The notes under the pieces are model-generated. The model searched no databases and was not told the DNA's origin. It worked only from the letters and a program-made list of their open reading frames with translations. A stretch of DNA of 64,000 nucleotides. Source: Pseudobdellovibrionaceae bacterium. Its GTDB lineage: Bacteria > Bdellovibrionota > Bdellovibrionia > Bdellovibrionales > UBA1609. The stretch covers positions 124,001-188,000 of the forward strand of contig CANEZP010000003.1 in the NCBI GenBank assembly GCA_947444305.1. Direction: 5' to 3'. A program made the position numbers and the translations under genes. This document shows positions 1-9,192 of this stretch, piece by piece; the stretch's first letter is position 1; each line of letters begins with the position of its first letter.

Positions 1-651
1 GTCTTTACCGCTGAAATCGCAACCGTGAATATCGTCCACGCAGCCGTTGTTGTCGTCATCGACGTTGGGCAATCCGTTTAATTCAGTTTGGTTCGTGAAG
101 ATGTTCGGCAGCAGTTCAGGATTCTGCCAGTTTACGCCGGTGTCGATGACCGCGACGACAACATCGCGCGATCCGGTCTCGAGCATCCATGCCTGTCGTG
201 CGTTGATGTCCACGCCGGTTTTACCGGTGAATGTGCCGCCGTCCCCGCTGACCTGCTGACCGGAGTTGACCAAGCCCCACAAACTCGAGAGACCGGGATC
301 GATTGGTAAATCCGGTGAAGCACCGCTCGCCCGGTAGATAAAGTTCGGCTCGGCATACTCCACCATCGGATTGTTCGAAAGACTTGCGAGGACGGAAGAC
401 TTGAGTTCAATGACCGGCCGTTGCACCAAGATCACGCCGCCCTTTGCCGAAACGACCTCTTTGACCTTCGCCTTCAGCGAAGTCGAAAGGGAAACTAAAC
501 CCGTACTCAGGACCACCGAATTGTTTTTTAATTTAACGATGTATTCACCCGGCACGGCCGGAAAATCTTTGGCCTGCGCGAGACCGCTAAAAAACAGAGT
601 GAGGCCAACGGCCATCGCCGCTACCGCTCCAAAGAGTCGTCCTTGAATCAT
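1..651 (-). CDS. Secreted subtilisin-like serine protease, N-terminal part
   Basis: Peptidase S8 (subtilase) family; probably an exported protease. The frame is open from an ATG at 651 to the window edge, giving 217 residues of the N-terminus. It starts with a signal peptide (hydrophobic stretch ending in GLAQA), then an I9-type inhibitor propeptide (GEYIVKLKNN at about residue 30, ending near VEYAEPNFIY), then the catalytic domain start with the Asp motif VAVIDTGVNW, followed by an acidic NVDDDNNGCVDD segment typical of a calcium site in these proteases. The His and Ser of the triad lie outside the window. A GGGGGAA ribosome site precedes the start. Predatory Bdellovibrio carry many such proteases; the role here is inferred only from family. 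Confidence 0.85.
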   Translation of the reverse strand, partial: MIQGRLFGAVAAMAVGLTLFFSGLAQAKDFPAVPGEYIVKLKNNSVVLSTGLVSLSTSLKAKVKEVVSAKGGVILVQRPVIELKSSVLASLSNNPMVEYAEPNFIYRASGASPDLPIDPGLSSLWGLVNSGQQVSGDGGTFTGKTGVDINARQAWMLETGSRDVVVAVIDTGVNWQNPELLPNIFTNQTELNGLPNVDDDNNGCVDDIHGCDFSGKD

Positions 652-732
652 GGTTTCCCCCGGCTCGTCACTGAGCCAATGATTTGAATTTTTTTGGAGT
701 CATCCGCTCTTCAATCCATGAAGTACGCTTCG

Positions 733-776
733 CCGAATCCTTCGGCTCCGAACAGGCTCGCTCGGGCTAAAGCCCG
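733..776. repeat. Two adjacent short hairpins
   Basis: CCGAA-tcc-TTCGG and CGGGCT-aa-AGCCCG lie next to each other between the protease start and the small gene ending at 823. They sit downstream of that small gene on the minus strand and may end its transcript, although no T-run follows. No tRNA fold could be built from them. Confidence 0.4.
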
Positions 777-822
777 CCAGTTCCAAAATGGTACCAAGTT
801 GCACGTGTGAGTCCACGACTAT

Positions 823-1044
823 CTATTTATTGCCGGCTTTCAGGACATGCGGATCGAAGGCAAGTTGCGCGGCTTGTTCAGTAGGAGAAGCGGGGCTCTT
901 TTTTAGTTCTGAAAATAGATCCAAATTCTGGACGTTTGGCGGAGTCGCGGCTCGAACCAAGTGCTTAAAAAATGCCCGTTGGGTATGGACCGAGGATTCT
1001 TTTTTGAAGCCTAAATCGGCCAACAGATTTCCCATTTTCTTCAC
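823..1044 (-). CDS. Small protein of unknown function (73 aa)
   Basis: Not recognised. A GTG start at 1044 is preceded by TAGGAG at good spacing, giving a 73-residue basic, hydrophilic protein without signal peptide or membrane segment. It begins VKKMGNLLADLGF and ends in a small Ala/Pro-rich part. An upstream ATG at 1123 or earlier would lengthen it, but those residues look like translated spacer and lack a ribosome site. The opposite strand also holds a 124-codon open frame (788-1162) with less protein-like composition. The start of the product faintly resembles the N-terminus of DciA/DUF721 proteins, too weakly for a call. Confidence 0.45.
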   Translation of the reverse strand: MKKMGNLLADLGFKKESSVHTQRAFFKHLVRAATPPNVQNLDLFSELKKSPASPTEQAAQLAFDPHVLKAGNK

Positions 1045-1416
1045 AGAAACTCCTACTAATAAGGTCTTGTCGGCGCATTTTGACGACCGATTGAACCGTA
1101 TTTGGTGGAAAGCGGAAGAAGGCATGGCGATCTGTAGCTTGGGCAACACAGCGAATACGTGAAGTTTTGGGAAATTCTGCCCCAAATTCAGGACAAACGT
1201 CTAGTAACACAGCGTGTTTAGGGGCTGCGCTGTGGATAACTCTGTGGGTTTATGTTCATAAGTCGCTATGGGTGCCTCAGCCAAAGGTCTAGAACACTAG
1301 CGGTAGGGGTCCTGTTGGATTTTTGAGCAAGGGGGCAGATTGCCAAATTCGCGTTGTCGCCGATTTTTGCTGGACGACAGATTCTGACGAACCCGCCCCC
1401 AGCTCATTTCACCGGC
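1045..1416. other. Intergenic region with one DnaA-type box
   Basis: About 370 bases without a supported gene between the small gene and sdhB. It contains one perfect DnaA-box sequence, TGTGGATAA at 1231-1239, but no cluster of boxes. Neither a terminator with T-run for sdhB nor a convincing promoter was seen. Confidence 0.5.
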
Positions 1417-2178
1417 TTACTTTTTCTTCAGCGAAGCGAACATAAATTCGCGGTTCATACGCGCGATATTTTCTAAGCTGATTTCGACGGGGCACGAAGC
1501 GGAACACGCGCCCGTGTTGGTGCAAGCGCCGAAACCTTCGGCATCCATTTGCGCGACCATGCCTAAAGCTCGTTCGCTTCGTTCGGCTTCACCTTGGGGC
1601 AACAGCGCCAAGTGCGAAATCTTTGCCGAGACGAACAAAGCCGCCGAAGCATTTTTGCAGGCCGCAACGCAAGCGCCGCAACCGATGCAAGTTGCGGAAG
1701 CAAACGCAAGATCGGCCTTTTTCTTGGGCACCGGAATATTGTTCGCGTCTTGGGCCGAACCCGTGTTCGCCGAAATATAGCCGCCGGCCTTTTGGATGCG
1801 GTCGAAGGCCGAACGATCGGTCACGAGATCTTTCAGGATCGGGAAGGATTTGGCGCGGAACGGTTCAATCGTGATGGATTCGCCGTCTTTAAACCGGCGC
1901 ATGTGCAACTGGCAGGTCGTCGTCGCCCGGTCGGGACCGTGAGGGTTACCGTTAATGACCATCGCGCACGAACCACAAATACCTTCACGGCAATCGTGAT
2001 CAAACTCGATGGTCTCTTCACCCTTGCGAACGAGATTGTCGTTTACGACGTCGAGCATCTCTAAGAAAGACATATGCTCGGATACATCCGTCGCTTGTAT
2101 CTCTTGGAAGTGGCCCTTCGCTTGCGGGCCCGCTTGACGCCAAACTTTTAAATTCAGGTTCATCTTTTTGTCGGACAT
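1417..2178 (-). CDS. sdhB: Succinate dehydrogenase iron-sulfur subunit
   Basis: Iron-sulfur subunit of complex II, passing electrons from SdhA flavin to the membrane haem/quinone subunit. 253 aa. The [2Fe-2S] domain shows [10 protein letters not shown] (Cys 63, 68, 71) and a fourth Cys in RATTTCQ near 89. The C-terminal ferredoxin domain shows [11 protein letters not shown] near residue 165 and [12 protein letters not shown] near 220 for the [4Fe-4S] and [3Fe-4S] clusters. It is last in sdhC-sdhA-sdhB, 19 bases after sdhA, with an AGAGG ribosome site. The subunit layout matches the b558-type enzymes of Gram-positives, Epsilon- and Deltaproteobacteria rather than the four-subunit E. coli type. 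Confidence 0.96.
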   Translation of the reverse strand: MSDKKMNLNLKVWRQAGPQAKGHFQEIQATDVSEHMSFLEMLDVVNDNLVRKGEETIEFDHDCREGICGSCAMVINGNPHGPDRATTTCQLHMRRFKDGESITIEPFRAKSFPILKDLVTDRSAFDRIQKAGGYISANTGSAQDANNIPVPKKKADLAFASATCIGCGACVAACKNASAALFVSAKISHLALLPQGEAERSERALGMVAQMDAEGFGACTNTGACSASCPVEISLENIARMNREFMFASLKKK

Positions 2179-2197
2179 ATCTACCTCTGAATATTGC

Positions 2198-4144
2198 TTA
2201 CTTGTAACTGCGCTGCGAAGGCTTCACGTATTCGAAAGTCAGCGGTTCTTTGTTCGGCTTCCACGCGGCCGAATCGTTGCTGCCCGTGAACTCCCACGCC
2301 GTCACGTGCGAATACTTTTCGTCATCGCGGCGGGCTTCGTTGTCGGGGGTTTGGTATTCTTCACGGAAGTGACCACCGCAACTTTCGTTGCGTTCGAGCG
2401 CGTCCGTCGCCATCAATTCACCAAGTTCGAGGAAGTCGGCTACGCGACCGGCTTTCTCTAATTCAGAATTTTTGAAATTCGGTTCACCGGTCACGTGCAC
2501 GTTGGACCAGAACTCTTTGCGAAGCGTACGAATCTTGGCGATGGCGTCTTTAAGACCGGCCTCGGTACGAGACATGCCCACGAGATCCCACATAATATTC
2601 CCGAGCTCTTTGTGGATTTCATCGACGGGGCGCTTGCCCTTGATGTTGAGCAGCTTATTCAACCGAACCGAAACTTCCTCGCGGCTGGCTTTGAAGGCAT
2701 CGTGAGTCGTGTCGACCTTTTCCATTTTGGTCGAAGCAATGTAGTGGCCGAGCGTATACGGGATAACGAAATAGCCGTCGGCTAAACCTTGCATCAATGC
2801 CGAAGCGCCCAAACGATTAGCGCCGTGATCGGAAAAGTTAGCCTCACCGAGCACGTGTAATCCGGGGATTGTGCTCATCAAGTTGTAATCAACCCAAAGG
2901 CCACCCATCGTGTAGTGGACCGCGGGATAAATACGCATCGGTTGTTCGTACGGATTTTCGTCGGTGATTTTCGCGTACATGTCGAATAGGTTGCCGTACT
3001 TTTCGGATATCGCATCTTTACCTAAGCGTTTAATCGAATCGGCAAAATCGAGATAAACCGACTCGCCCGACGGACCGACGCCGCGCCCTTCATCGACGCG
3101 AAATTTCGCCTGGCGCGAAGCTACGTCACGCGGAACCAAGTTCCCGAACGACGGATAAAGTCGCTCAAGATAGTAATCGCGTTCGCTTTCAGGAATTTGT
3201 TGCGGTGGGCGTTTGTCGCCTTTGCTTTTTGGAACCCAAACGCGGCCGTCATTTCGTAACGATTCGGACATCAGCGTGAGCTTGGATTGATAATCGCCCG
3301 AGCGGGGAATGCAGGTCGGGTGAATTTGCGTGAAGCAGGGATTGGCGAAGTACGCGCCCTTGCGGTGGCAGCGCCAAGAAGCCGAAGCGTTCGAATTCAT
3401 CGCGTTGGTCGAAAGGTAGTACGCATTGCCGTACCCGCCCGTGCACAACAACACCGAATCGCCGACGTAAGATTCAATTTCACCGGTGATCAAATTGCGA
3501 ACCGTGATCCCGCGGGCCATGCCGTCGACTTGCACCAAGTCGAGCATTTCACGGCGGGGATACATCTCGCACGCGCCTTTTTCCACCTGGCGCATCATCG
3601 AGGAATAGGCACCGAGCAGGAGTTGTTGTCCCGTTTGCCCACGGGCGTAGAACGTACGCGAAACCTGCGCGCCGCCGAACGAGCGGGTGTCGAGCATGCC
3701 GCCGTACTCACGCGCGAAAGGAACGCCGAGCGCTACGCAATGGTCAATAATCGCGCGTGAAATTTCGGCCAGACGATAAACGTTGGATTCGCGTGAACGA
3801 AAATCACCGCCTTTAACGGTGTCGTAGAACAACCGGTAAACGGAATCGCCGTCGTTGGCGTAATTTTTTGCCGCGTTGATTCCGCCTTGCGCGGCGATCG
3901 AGTGCGCGCGGCGCGGGGAATCTTGAATGCAAAATACTTTTACTTTGTAGCCCAATTCGCTAAGCGAAGCGGCGGCCGATGCACCCGCGAGCCCCGTGCC
4001 CACGATCAAGATCGTGTGTTTGCGTTTGTTCGCCGGATTCACAAGCTTCATTTCGAAGCGATGTTTCTCCCACCGCTTTTCGATCGGTCCGGTGGGGATC
4101 TTGGGATCCAACTTGCCTAAAGAAACAGGTGTCGTGTCAGCCAT
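2198..4144 (-). CDS. sdhA: Succinate dehydrogenase flavoprotein subunit
   Basis: Catalytic subunit of succinate dehydrogenase/fumarate reductase, 648 aa. The FAD-binding Rossmann motif lies at about residues 48-60 ([11 protein letters not shown]), and the His that carries covalent FAD is His81 in [10 protein letters not shown]. The TMGGLWVDY and [16 protein letters not shown] segments near residues 400-440 are typical of the family. It starts two bases after the sdhC stop, so the genes are translationally linked. Length fits the non-classical SDH/FRD flavoproteins. The direction in vivo cannot be told from sequence alone; an aerobic TCA role is likely given the neighbouring NADH dehydrogenase and ATP synthase genes. 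Confidence 0.96.
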   Translation of the reverse strand: MADTTPVSLGKLDPKIPTGPIEKRWEKHRFEMKLVNPANKRKHTILIVGTGLAGASAAASLSELGYKVKVFCIQDSPRRAHSIAAQGGINAAKNYANDGDSVYRLFYDTVKGGDFRSRESNVYRLAEISRAIIDHCVALGVPFAREYGGMLDTRSFGGAQVSRTFYARGQTGQQLLLGAYSSMMRQVEKGACEMYPRREMLDLVQVDGMARGITVRNLITGEIESYVGDSVLLCTGGYGNAYYLSTNAMNSNASASWRCHRKGAYFANPCFTQIHPTCIPRSGDYQSKLTLMSESLRNDGRVWVPKSKGDKRPPQQIPESERDYYLERLYPSFGNLVPRDVASRQAKFRVDEGRGVGPSGESVYLDFADSIKRLGKDAISEKYGNLFDMYAKITDENPYEQPMRIYPAVHYTMGGLWVDYNLMSTIPGLHVLGEANFSDHGANRLGASALMQGLADGYFVIPYTLGHYIASTKMEKVDTTHDAFKASREEVSVRLNKLLNIKGKRPVDEIHKELGNIMWDLVGMSRTEAGLKDAIAKIRTLRKEFWSNVHVTGEPNFKNSELEKAGRVADFLELGELMATDALERNESCGGHFREEYQTPDNEARRDDEKYSHVTAWEFTGSNDSAAWKPNKEPLTFEYVKPSQRSYK

Positions 4145-4146
4145 GC

Positions 4147-4839
4147 TTAGCCTCTAAGGAAATAAACGTAAATCGGTTGCGACAAAAAACCCACGGTCAC
4201 GATCAGCGCGTAAACGATGCTCACCGTCTTGAAATGCCGTTGATAGCGGATGTGGTGAATTCCTAAAGTTTGCAATGAGGAGCCTACGCCGTGGCTCAAG
4301 TGAAAACCCAGCACGATCAAAGCGACGATGTACCAAGCGACGTAAACCGGCTCTTGAAAAACTTCGATGACCAGCTTGTGCAGATCACGCATTTCTATGC
4401 CGCCATAATTTGCGGTGTAATTGGGACCGTATTTGAAGGTGATCAGGTGCAGGATGGTGAAGGCTAAGATCAGCAGACCTTGTGCCCACAAACTTCGCTG
4501 CGTGAACGTCGTGCGCTTAGCCCCGCTGGGTCGCATCGCGTATTTAAAATCTCGCGCATTCCAGTTCGACCAACTTAAGCGGAGCGCGATGAACATGTGC
4601 GCGAGGAACATCGCGATCAATCCCGCCTCGGCAATGTATATAAACGGATTCGTTACTAGCGCGTGCGCGTACTGGTTGTACGCTTGCGGCCCTACCAGGA
4701 TGAGCATGTTGCCCAACATATGTGTCAGTACAAAACCGCTCAGCCCAAGTCCGGTGACTCCGACTAATTGTTTTCTACCGATGGTGGAGCTCATCCAGCC
4801 GGTGGTCTTCACGCTGCCGTTATCAGAATGGTTTTGCAT
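4147..4839 (-). CDS. sdhC: Succinate dehydrogenase cytochrome b subunit, b558 family
   Basis: Membrane anchor of complex II. About 230 aa with five predicted hydrophobic helices, so a single large cytochrome b of the dihaem b558 type (TIGR02046-like) takes the place of separate SdhC and SdhD. The first helix reads [18 protein letters not shown], followed by the loop [15 protein letters not shown] characteristic of this family; conserved His residues in the helices are the likely haem ligands. The ATG at 4839 has AAGGG eight bases upstream; a GTG at 4842 lies directly before it. First gene of sdhCAB. This anchor type is usually linked to menaquinone, which would be the inferred quinone here. 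Confidence 0.93.
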   Translation of the reverse strand: MQNHSDNGSVKTTGWMSSTIGRKQLVGVTGLGLSGFVLTHMLGNMLILVGPQAYNQYAHALVTNPFIYIAEAGLIAMFLAHMFIALRLSWSNWNARDFKYAMRPSGAKRTTFTQRSLWAQGLLILAFTILHLITFKYGPNYTANYGGIEMRDLHKLVIEVFQEPVYVAWYIVALIVLGFHLSHGVGSSLQTLGIHHIRYQRHFKTVSIVYALIVTVGFLSQPIYVYFLRG

Positions 4840-4927
4840 CACTTAAGCCCTTGAGATTCTTATCGATTGACTTTAAGTTGAATACCCCAGAAACACGTAA
4901 TGGTCTACACATTCATCCGGAGAGTCT

Positions 4928-5704
4928 ATGAGAATCTTTGTTTGCCTCAAACAAGTCCCCGACACGGAAACGAGAATCCAAATCAAGACGGACAAGTCCG
5001 GCATCGAAGAGTCCGGCGTGAAGTGGGTGATGAACCCTTACGACGAGTACGCCGTTGAAGAAGCGTTGAAACTGCGCGATGCCAAAGGTGGTGGGCAAGT
5101 CACCGTGATGAGCGTTGGACCAAAGTCGCGTGTGACGGATTCATTGCGCACCGCCATGGCCATGGGTGCCGATGACGGAATCGTGATCGACTCCGCCGGC
5201 GAACAGGTCGACACGTTCATGGCCGCCAAAGCTTTGAGCGAAGCGATCAAAAAAGAAGGTGCGTTTGACCTCGTGTTAACCGGACGTCACGCGATTGATG
5301 ACAACGCGGCCAGCGTTCCGCAAATCCTCGGCGAGCTCTTGAATATTCCCCACGTCACCGTCGTTTCGAAAATCACGGCCGGCGAATCGATGCTGGTCGA
5401 ACGCGAAATCGAAGGCGGCGCCCGCGAAATCTTCGAAGTGACCGGCCCGTGCGTACTTGCCGCGAACAAAGGTTTGAATACTCCGCGCTACGCTTCGTTG
5501 CCCGGAATCATGAAGGCGAAGAAGAAGCCGCTTAAAGAAATGACCTTGGCCGACGCGGGCGTTTCATCAGCGCAAATGAAAACTCGCCTCAAAGATTTTC
5601 AATTACCGCCCGATAAGCCCGCCGTAAAAATGCTTTCGGGTGATGCGGGCGCGCAGGCGAAAGAATTGGTTCGTTTGTTAATGGAAGAAGCAAAGGTGTT
5701 ATAA
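4928..5704 (+). CDS. etfB: Electron transfer flavoprotein beta subunit
   Basis: Small subunit of the ETF heterodimer, which accepts electrons from acyl-CoA dehydrogenases and passes them to ETF:quinone oxidoreductase. 258 aa, normal length. It starts MRIFVCLKQVPDTET, the family hallmark, with VKWVMNPYDEYAVEEAL near residue 35 and the AMP-binding region ALTGRHAIDD-like (VLTGRHAIDDN) near 115. A GGAGAG ribosome site precedes the ATG. Divergent from sdhC with an 88-base gap that must hold both promoters; a weak TTGACT lies at 4867. etfA follows one base after the stop. Confidence 0.96.
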   Translation: MRIFVCLKQVPDTETRIQIKTDKSGIEESGVKWVMNPYDEYAVEEALKLRDAKGGGQVTVMSVGPKSRVTDSLRTAMAMGADDGIVIDSAGEQVDTFMAAKALSEAIKKEGAFDLVLTGRHAIDDNAASVPQILGELLNIPHVTVVSKITAGESMLVEREIEGGAREIFEVTGPCVLAANKGLNTPRYASLPGIMKAKKKPLKEMTLADAGVSSAQMKTRLKDFQLPPDKPAVKMLSGDAGAQAKELVRLLMEEAKVL

Positions 5705-5705
5705 G

Positions 5706-6674
5706 ATGGCAAAAGTTTTTGTATTCCTCGAAGGCAACAATCAGGATCTCAAAAAAGGCAGCCTCGAACTTCTAACGGCGGCGAAAGCCTCGGGCCGTGA
5801 AGTTGTGGCGGGATTGGTCGGACCGGGCGTGAAAGCGCTGGCGCCGAAGGCCGCCCACTACGGCGCACAAACTACTTTTGTTTGTGATGCCGCCGAGCTC
5901 GGCCACTACAATCCCGAAACTTTTACCGACGCCGTAACGGCCATGGTGAAAGACTCCGGCGCCGATGTCGTGCTGGCTTCCAGTAGCGTCCTTGCGCGCG
6001 ATCTATTCCCGCGGGTTGCCGCTAGGCTAGATTCGGGCGTCGCTTCCGATTGCACAATTCTGAAATTAGACGGCGGCACGGTCACCGTGCGCAAGCCGCT
6101 CTATTCCGGCAAATGCACCGCCGAAGTTGAGTTTGTAAATAGCCCGGTCAAAATCGTGTTGATGCGCCCCAACCAGTTGCCCGTCGGTCAACCGGATGCC
6201 GCCGCGACCGCGCAGACCAAAGATTTTCCTGCGCCTGCGGCCTCGGGCAAAATCAAGACGAAGGATTTGGTTAAAGGCTCTTCGTCAAAGACGGATCTAG
6301 CGGAAGCAAACATCATCGTGGCCGGCGGCCGCGGCATGGGCAGCGCCGAAAACTTCAAGCAGCTTGAAGATTTGGCGAACGCACTGGGCGCCACCGTCGG
6401 TGCTTCGCGCGCGGTTGCCGATGCGGGCTGGGTTCCGCACAGCATGCAAGTCGGTCAAACGGGTAAAACGGTTGCGCCAAGCTTGTACATTGCGTTCGGC
6501 ATCTCGGGCGCGATTCAACACTTGGCGGGGATGAGCGGCAGCAAAGTGATCGTTGCCGTTAACAAAGATGGAGACGCGCCGATTTTTCAGAAAGCAACCT
6601 ACGGCTTAGTGGGTGATCTTTTTGAACTCGCTCCGAAGCTTACCGAAGAATTTAAGAAAGCTCTGCACAAGTAA
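5706..6674 (+). CDS. etfA: Electron transfer flavoprotein alpha subunit
   Basis: FAD-binding subunit of ETF, 322 aa. N-terminal alpha/beta domain ([12 protein letters not shown]), then the C-terminal FAD domain with [20 protein letters not shown] near residue 205, [25 protein letters not shown] near 235 (only part of a longer conserved run) and [17 protein letters not shown] near 265. These are the classical ETF-alpha signature segments. It follows etfB with a single base between them and AAAGGTG within etfB as ribosome site. The pair feeds electrons from fatty-acid or amino-acid oxidation into the quinone pool. Confidence 0.96.
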   Translation: MAKVFVFLEGNNQDLKKGSLELLTAAKASGREVVAGLVGPGVKALAPKAAHYGAQTTFVCDAAELGHYNPETFTDAVTAMVKDSGADVVLASSSVLARDLFPRVAARLDSGVASDCTILKLDGGTVTVRKPLYSGKCTAEVEFVNSPVKIVLMRPNQLPVGQPDAAATAQTKDFPAPAASGKIKTKDLVKGSSSKTDLAEANIIVAGGRGMGSAENFKQLEDLANALGATVGASRAVADAGWVPHSMQVGQTGKTVAPSLYIAFGISGAIQHLAGMSGSKVIVAVNKDGDAPIFQKATYGLVGDLFELAPKLTEEFKKALHK

Positions 6675-6690
6675 GGGCGGGCAGGGAAGT

Positions 6691-7332
6691 ATGTTCCGCA
6701 ACTTTTTTCTTCCCTGGATCGTCTATCTATTTTATCGCCTGTGGACCGCCACTTGGCGCGTCGAACGCGTTGAATCCGATGGTTTAAAAAAAGCGATCGC
6801 GGCCGGCGAGAAATTGATTTTCGCCCACTGGCACGGTGACGAGTTAAAAATCGTCCCGATGGTCACTCCTTATCGTATCGCTACCATGACCTCGACGAGC
6901 AAAGATGGCCAACTGATCGACTTTTCAATTCGGAAATTAGGCGGCGCTACGAGCCGCGGCAGTTCCACCCGCGGCGGTATCGGCGCCCTAAAAGGCTTAA
7001 TACGCCTCGTGGGCCAAGGCTACCGCGCGTCCATGGCCGTCGACGGACCGAAGGGACCGCTGCATAAAGTGAAGCCCGGCGTCTTCGAACTTTCGAGGCT
7101 AGCGAAGGCTCGCATCGTACCGGTCGGTGCGGCCACCGACCGCGCCATTTTGTTTAAAAAATCCTGGAATAAAGCGGAGCTGCCTAAGCCATTCGCGAAG
7201 GTCGTCATTTTATTCGGCGAACCGTTCGCTGTTATCTCAAAAGACGAATCCCCGAAAGATCCTGCCCTCACCGCGCGCTTAGAAAACGAAATCGCTAGGG
7301 CTTGCCAGTTTGCTAGTGAACACCTACGATAA
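6691..7332 (+). CDS. DUF374 lysophospholipid acyltransferase-like protein
   Basis: 213 aa, DUF374 family, distantly related to the PlsC-type acyltransferases and probably acting on lipid A or phospholipid precursors at the inner membrane. One N-terminal hydrophobic segment (FFLPWIVYLFYRLW) is followed by the HxxxxD-like catalytic motif FAHWHGDE near residue 48, then TSTSKDGQLI, STRGG and AVDGPKGP (about residue 114), all characteristic of the family. The ATG at 6691 has AGGGA upstream; longer in-frame starts would lie inside etfA. It opens a run of closely spaced genes continuing through the parvulins to the hexomutase. Substrate is unknown. Confidence 0.85.
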   Translation: MFRNFFLPWIVYLFYRLWTATWRVERVESDGLKKAIAAGEKLIFAHWHGDELKIVPMVTPYRIATMTSTSKDGQLIDFSIRKLGGATSRGSSTRGGIGALKGLIRLVGQGYRASMAVDGPKGPLHKVKPGVFELSRLAKARIVPVGAATDRAILFKKSWNKAELPKPFAKVVILFGEPFAVISKDESPKDPALTARLENEIARACQFASEHLR

Positions 7333-7372
7333 TTTTGCACCCGGAGATCGGCGTGCTACAGGGGGTTTATCT

Positions 7373-8200
7373 ATGAGACTTTTTTTGATCGCCGTTGCAT
7401 TCACGGCCGGATTTTTCGCCGTGGCCGGTACCGCGAACGCACAGATCCTCGCGACCGTCGGCAATTCGAAGATCACGCTCGAAGAATTTAACCGCAAGCT
7501 CGATGACATAAAAAAACAAGCGATGAACCCGCCTACGCCCGAGCAGTTCCTGGAAGATTTGGTTCGCTACGAAGTCGGCGTGCAAGAAGCTCAGAAGATG
7601 AAGCTTGCCGACGACCCGATGGTCAAAGAGCGTTTCAAGCAGGTGCTTTACAATTCGCTGCTCGAAAAAGAGCTCGGGCGCAAAACCGAGTCGATCAAGA
7701 TCACCGACGGCGAGATGAAAGAGTTCTACAAAAAAAACCCTGAGCTTCGAATCGCGCATATTCTTATCGATCTTAAGGCAAACGCCACTCCCGAGGAGCG
7801 CGAGATTACCCGCAAACGTGCCTTAGAAATTTTTGATGACGTAAAAAAATCGAAACGACCTTTCGAAGAGCTCGTCAAATTGTACAGCGACGATTTGCCT
7901 ACCAAAGAGATGGGCGGCGATATCGGCTTTCAATCCCGCGTTACCCTGCTGCCCACGATTTATGACGTCGCGGTGAACATGAAAGAGAACGAGGTGAAAG
8001 GTCTGCTCGAAACACGTTTCGGCTTTCACATCATCAAACTTATCGATCGCCGCAGTTACGATCTTGCCGACAAACGCCAAATTCGCTCAGCTCTTTTCGA
8101 TAACAAGCGCGCCAAACTCTTCAACGAATATTTTGAAAAGGCCAAGAAGAGTTACAAGGTTGAGATCAACCGCGAAGCGCTTAAGTCCGTGAAGAACTGA
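7373..8200 (+). CDS. Periplasmic parvulin-type peptidyl-prolyl isomerase (first of three)
   Basis: 275 aa with a signal peptide (MRLFLIAVAF to a cut after TANA), a SurA-like N-terminal helical domain, and a PpiC/parvulin domain from about residue 125 (LRIAHILIDL) ending in FGFHIIKLID near 240. This is the fold of periplasmic folding helpers such as SurA and PrsA. AGGGGG upstream supports the ATG at 7373; an earlier in-frame start at 7310 would overlap the acyltransferase and bury the signal peptide. The stop overlaps the start of the next paralogue by one base. Confidence 0.88.
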   Translation: MRLFLIAVAFTAGFFAVAGTANAQILATVGNSKITLEEFNRKLDDIKKQAMNPPTPEQFLEDLVRYEVGVQEAQKMKLADDPMVKERFKQVLYNSLLEKELGRKTESIKITDGEMKEFYKKNPELRIAHILIDLKANATPEEREITRKRALEIFDDVKKSKRPFEELVKLYSDDLPTKEMGGDIGFQSRVTLLPTIYDVAVNMKENEVKGLLETRFGFHIIKLIDRRSYDLADKRQIRSALFDNKRAKLFNEYFEKAKKSYKVEINREALKSVKN

Positions 8201-9150
8201 TGCGTTTTTGTTTTCTACTCGCTCTTTTATTGACGCTAAACGCTTGCGATTTTACCCGCCCGTCGCTCACCAAGAAAATCGTGCTCGACGTCAACGGCCG
8301 GCAAATGTCGGCCCAAAGTTTTTCGCAAGAGCTCGCCTTCAGGCTTAAAGATCAAGATGCGCTTTCGGCCAAAGATCCGAAGATGCTTGCGGTCGTAAAA
8401 AAGAAGATCGCCGAAGAGTTCGTCGTGCAAACTTTAAGTGAAGGATGGGCCAAAGATAACGGTATCGTGGTGAAAGCCGAACAGATCGAATCGCAAATCC
8501 AAGATATCCAAAAAAGCTACCCCGACGACTCCTCGTTTCAACAGGCAATCACCGATCAGGGCATGACTTTCAAAGCCTGGCGCGACCGGCTGCAAAACAC
8601 CATGCTGCAAAAACTCGTCGTGCGTAAAGTGGTCGAGTCCGCGGGCGCGGTGACCGACGCCGAAATGCAAGCCTACTACAACGAGCACAAAAGCGAATTT
8701 TCCGCTCCGGAAAGCGCGCAAGTACGGCAGATCATGGTTTCGACCGAAAGCGATGCTAAATCACTCGAAGCCGAGCTGAAAAAAGGCAAAAAGATGGCCG
8801 ACTTGGCAAAGAAGTATTCGATTTCTCCCGAAGCGTCGCAGGGCGGAAATGTCGGCTGGATCGAGAAGGGCTTAACCGACGTGTTTGAACCCGCGTTCCA
8901 GATGAAACAGGGGCAACGCAGCCCCGTCTTCAAAAGCGCCTTCGGCTACCACATTTTCGAGGTCACGGGCCGCAAACCTTCGCGCTCGAAAGCCTACGCC
9001 GAGGTGAAGGATCAGATTAAAAGTATTTTGATGGAAAAACGCGAACAATCGCTTTATCTTGCATGGCTGGAAGAACAGGTGCGTAAAGCCCGGGTGTTTA
9101 AAGACCAGGCGTTTATCGATGCCCTCAAGGTTGAGACCAAAATAAATTGA
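8200..9150 (+). CDS. Parvulin-type peptidyl-prolyl isomerase lipoprotein (second of three)
   Basis: 316 aa. The N-terminus MRFCFLLALLLTLNACD carries a lipobox (LNAC), so the mature protein is probably lipid-anchored, unlike its two neighbours. A SurA_N-like helical region precedes a parvulin domain from about residue 180 (ARQIMVST-like VRQIMVSTES) through GNVGWIEKGL to FGYHIFEVTG near 250. Its start ATG shares a base with the stop of the preceding gene (TGATG), so translation is coupled. Its lipid anchor recalls PrsA of Gram-positives and the accessory SurA-like lipoproteins of Deltaproteobacteria. Clients are unknown. Confidence 0.88.
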   Translation: MRFCFLLALLLTLNACDFTRPSLTKKIVLDVNGRQMSAQSFSQELAFRLKDQDALSAKDPKMLAVVKKKIAEEFVVQTLSEGWAKDNGIVVKAEQIESQIQDIQKSYPDDSSFQQAITDQGMTFKAWRDRLQNTMLQKLVVRKVVESAGAVTDAEMQAYYNEHKSEFSAPESAQVRQIMVSTESDAKSLEAELKKGKKMADLAKKYSISPEASQGGNVGWIEKGLTDVFEPAFQMKQGQRSPVFKSAFGYHIFEVTGRKPSRSKAYAEVKDQIKSILMEKREQSLYLAWLEEQVRKARVFKDQAFIDALKVETKIN

Positions 9151-9192
9151 TATTGGATCGACCGATCCCCGCGGCCGGAGAATAGAGTTTTA

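Noticed and set aside
733-776. Hairpin pair that resembled a tRNA fragment
   Set aside because: No anticodon arm, TpsiC loop or acceptor pairing can be formed; it reads as two separate hairpins.
788-1162. 124-codon open frame on the plus strand
   Set aside because: No ribosome site; Cys- and Trp-rich composition unlike a real protein, and the minus-strand frame from GTG 1044 has a better start.
1231-1239. Secondary replication origin at the lone DnaA box
   Set aside because: A single box without A/T-rich DNA or further boxes is expected by chance or as a regulatory site.
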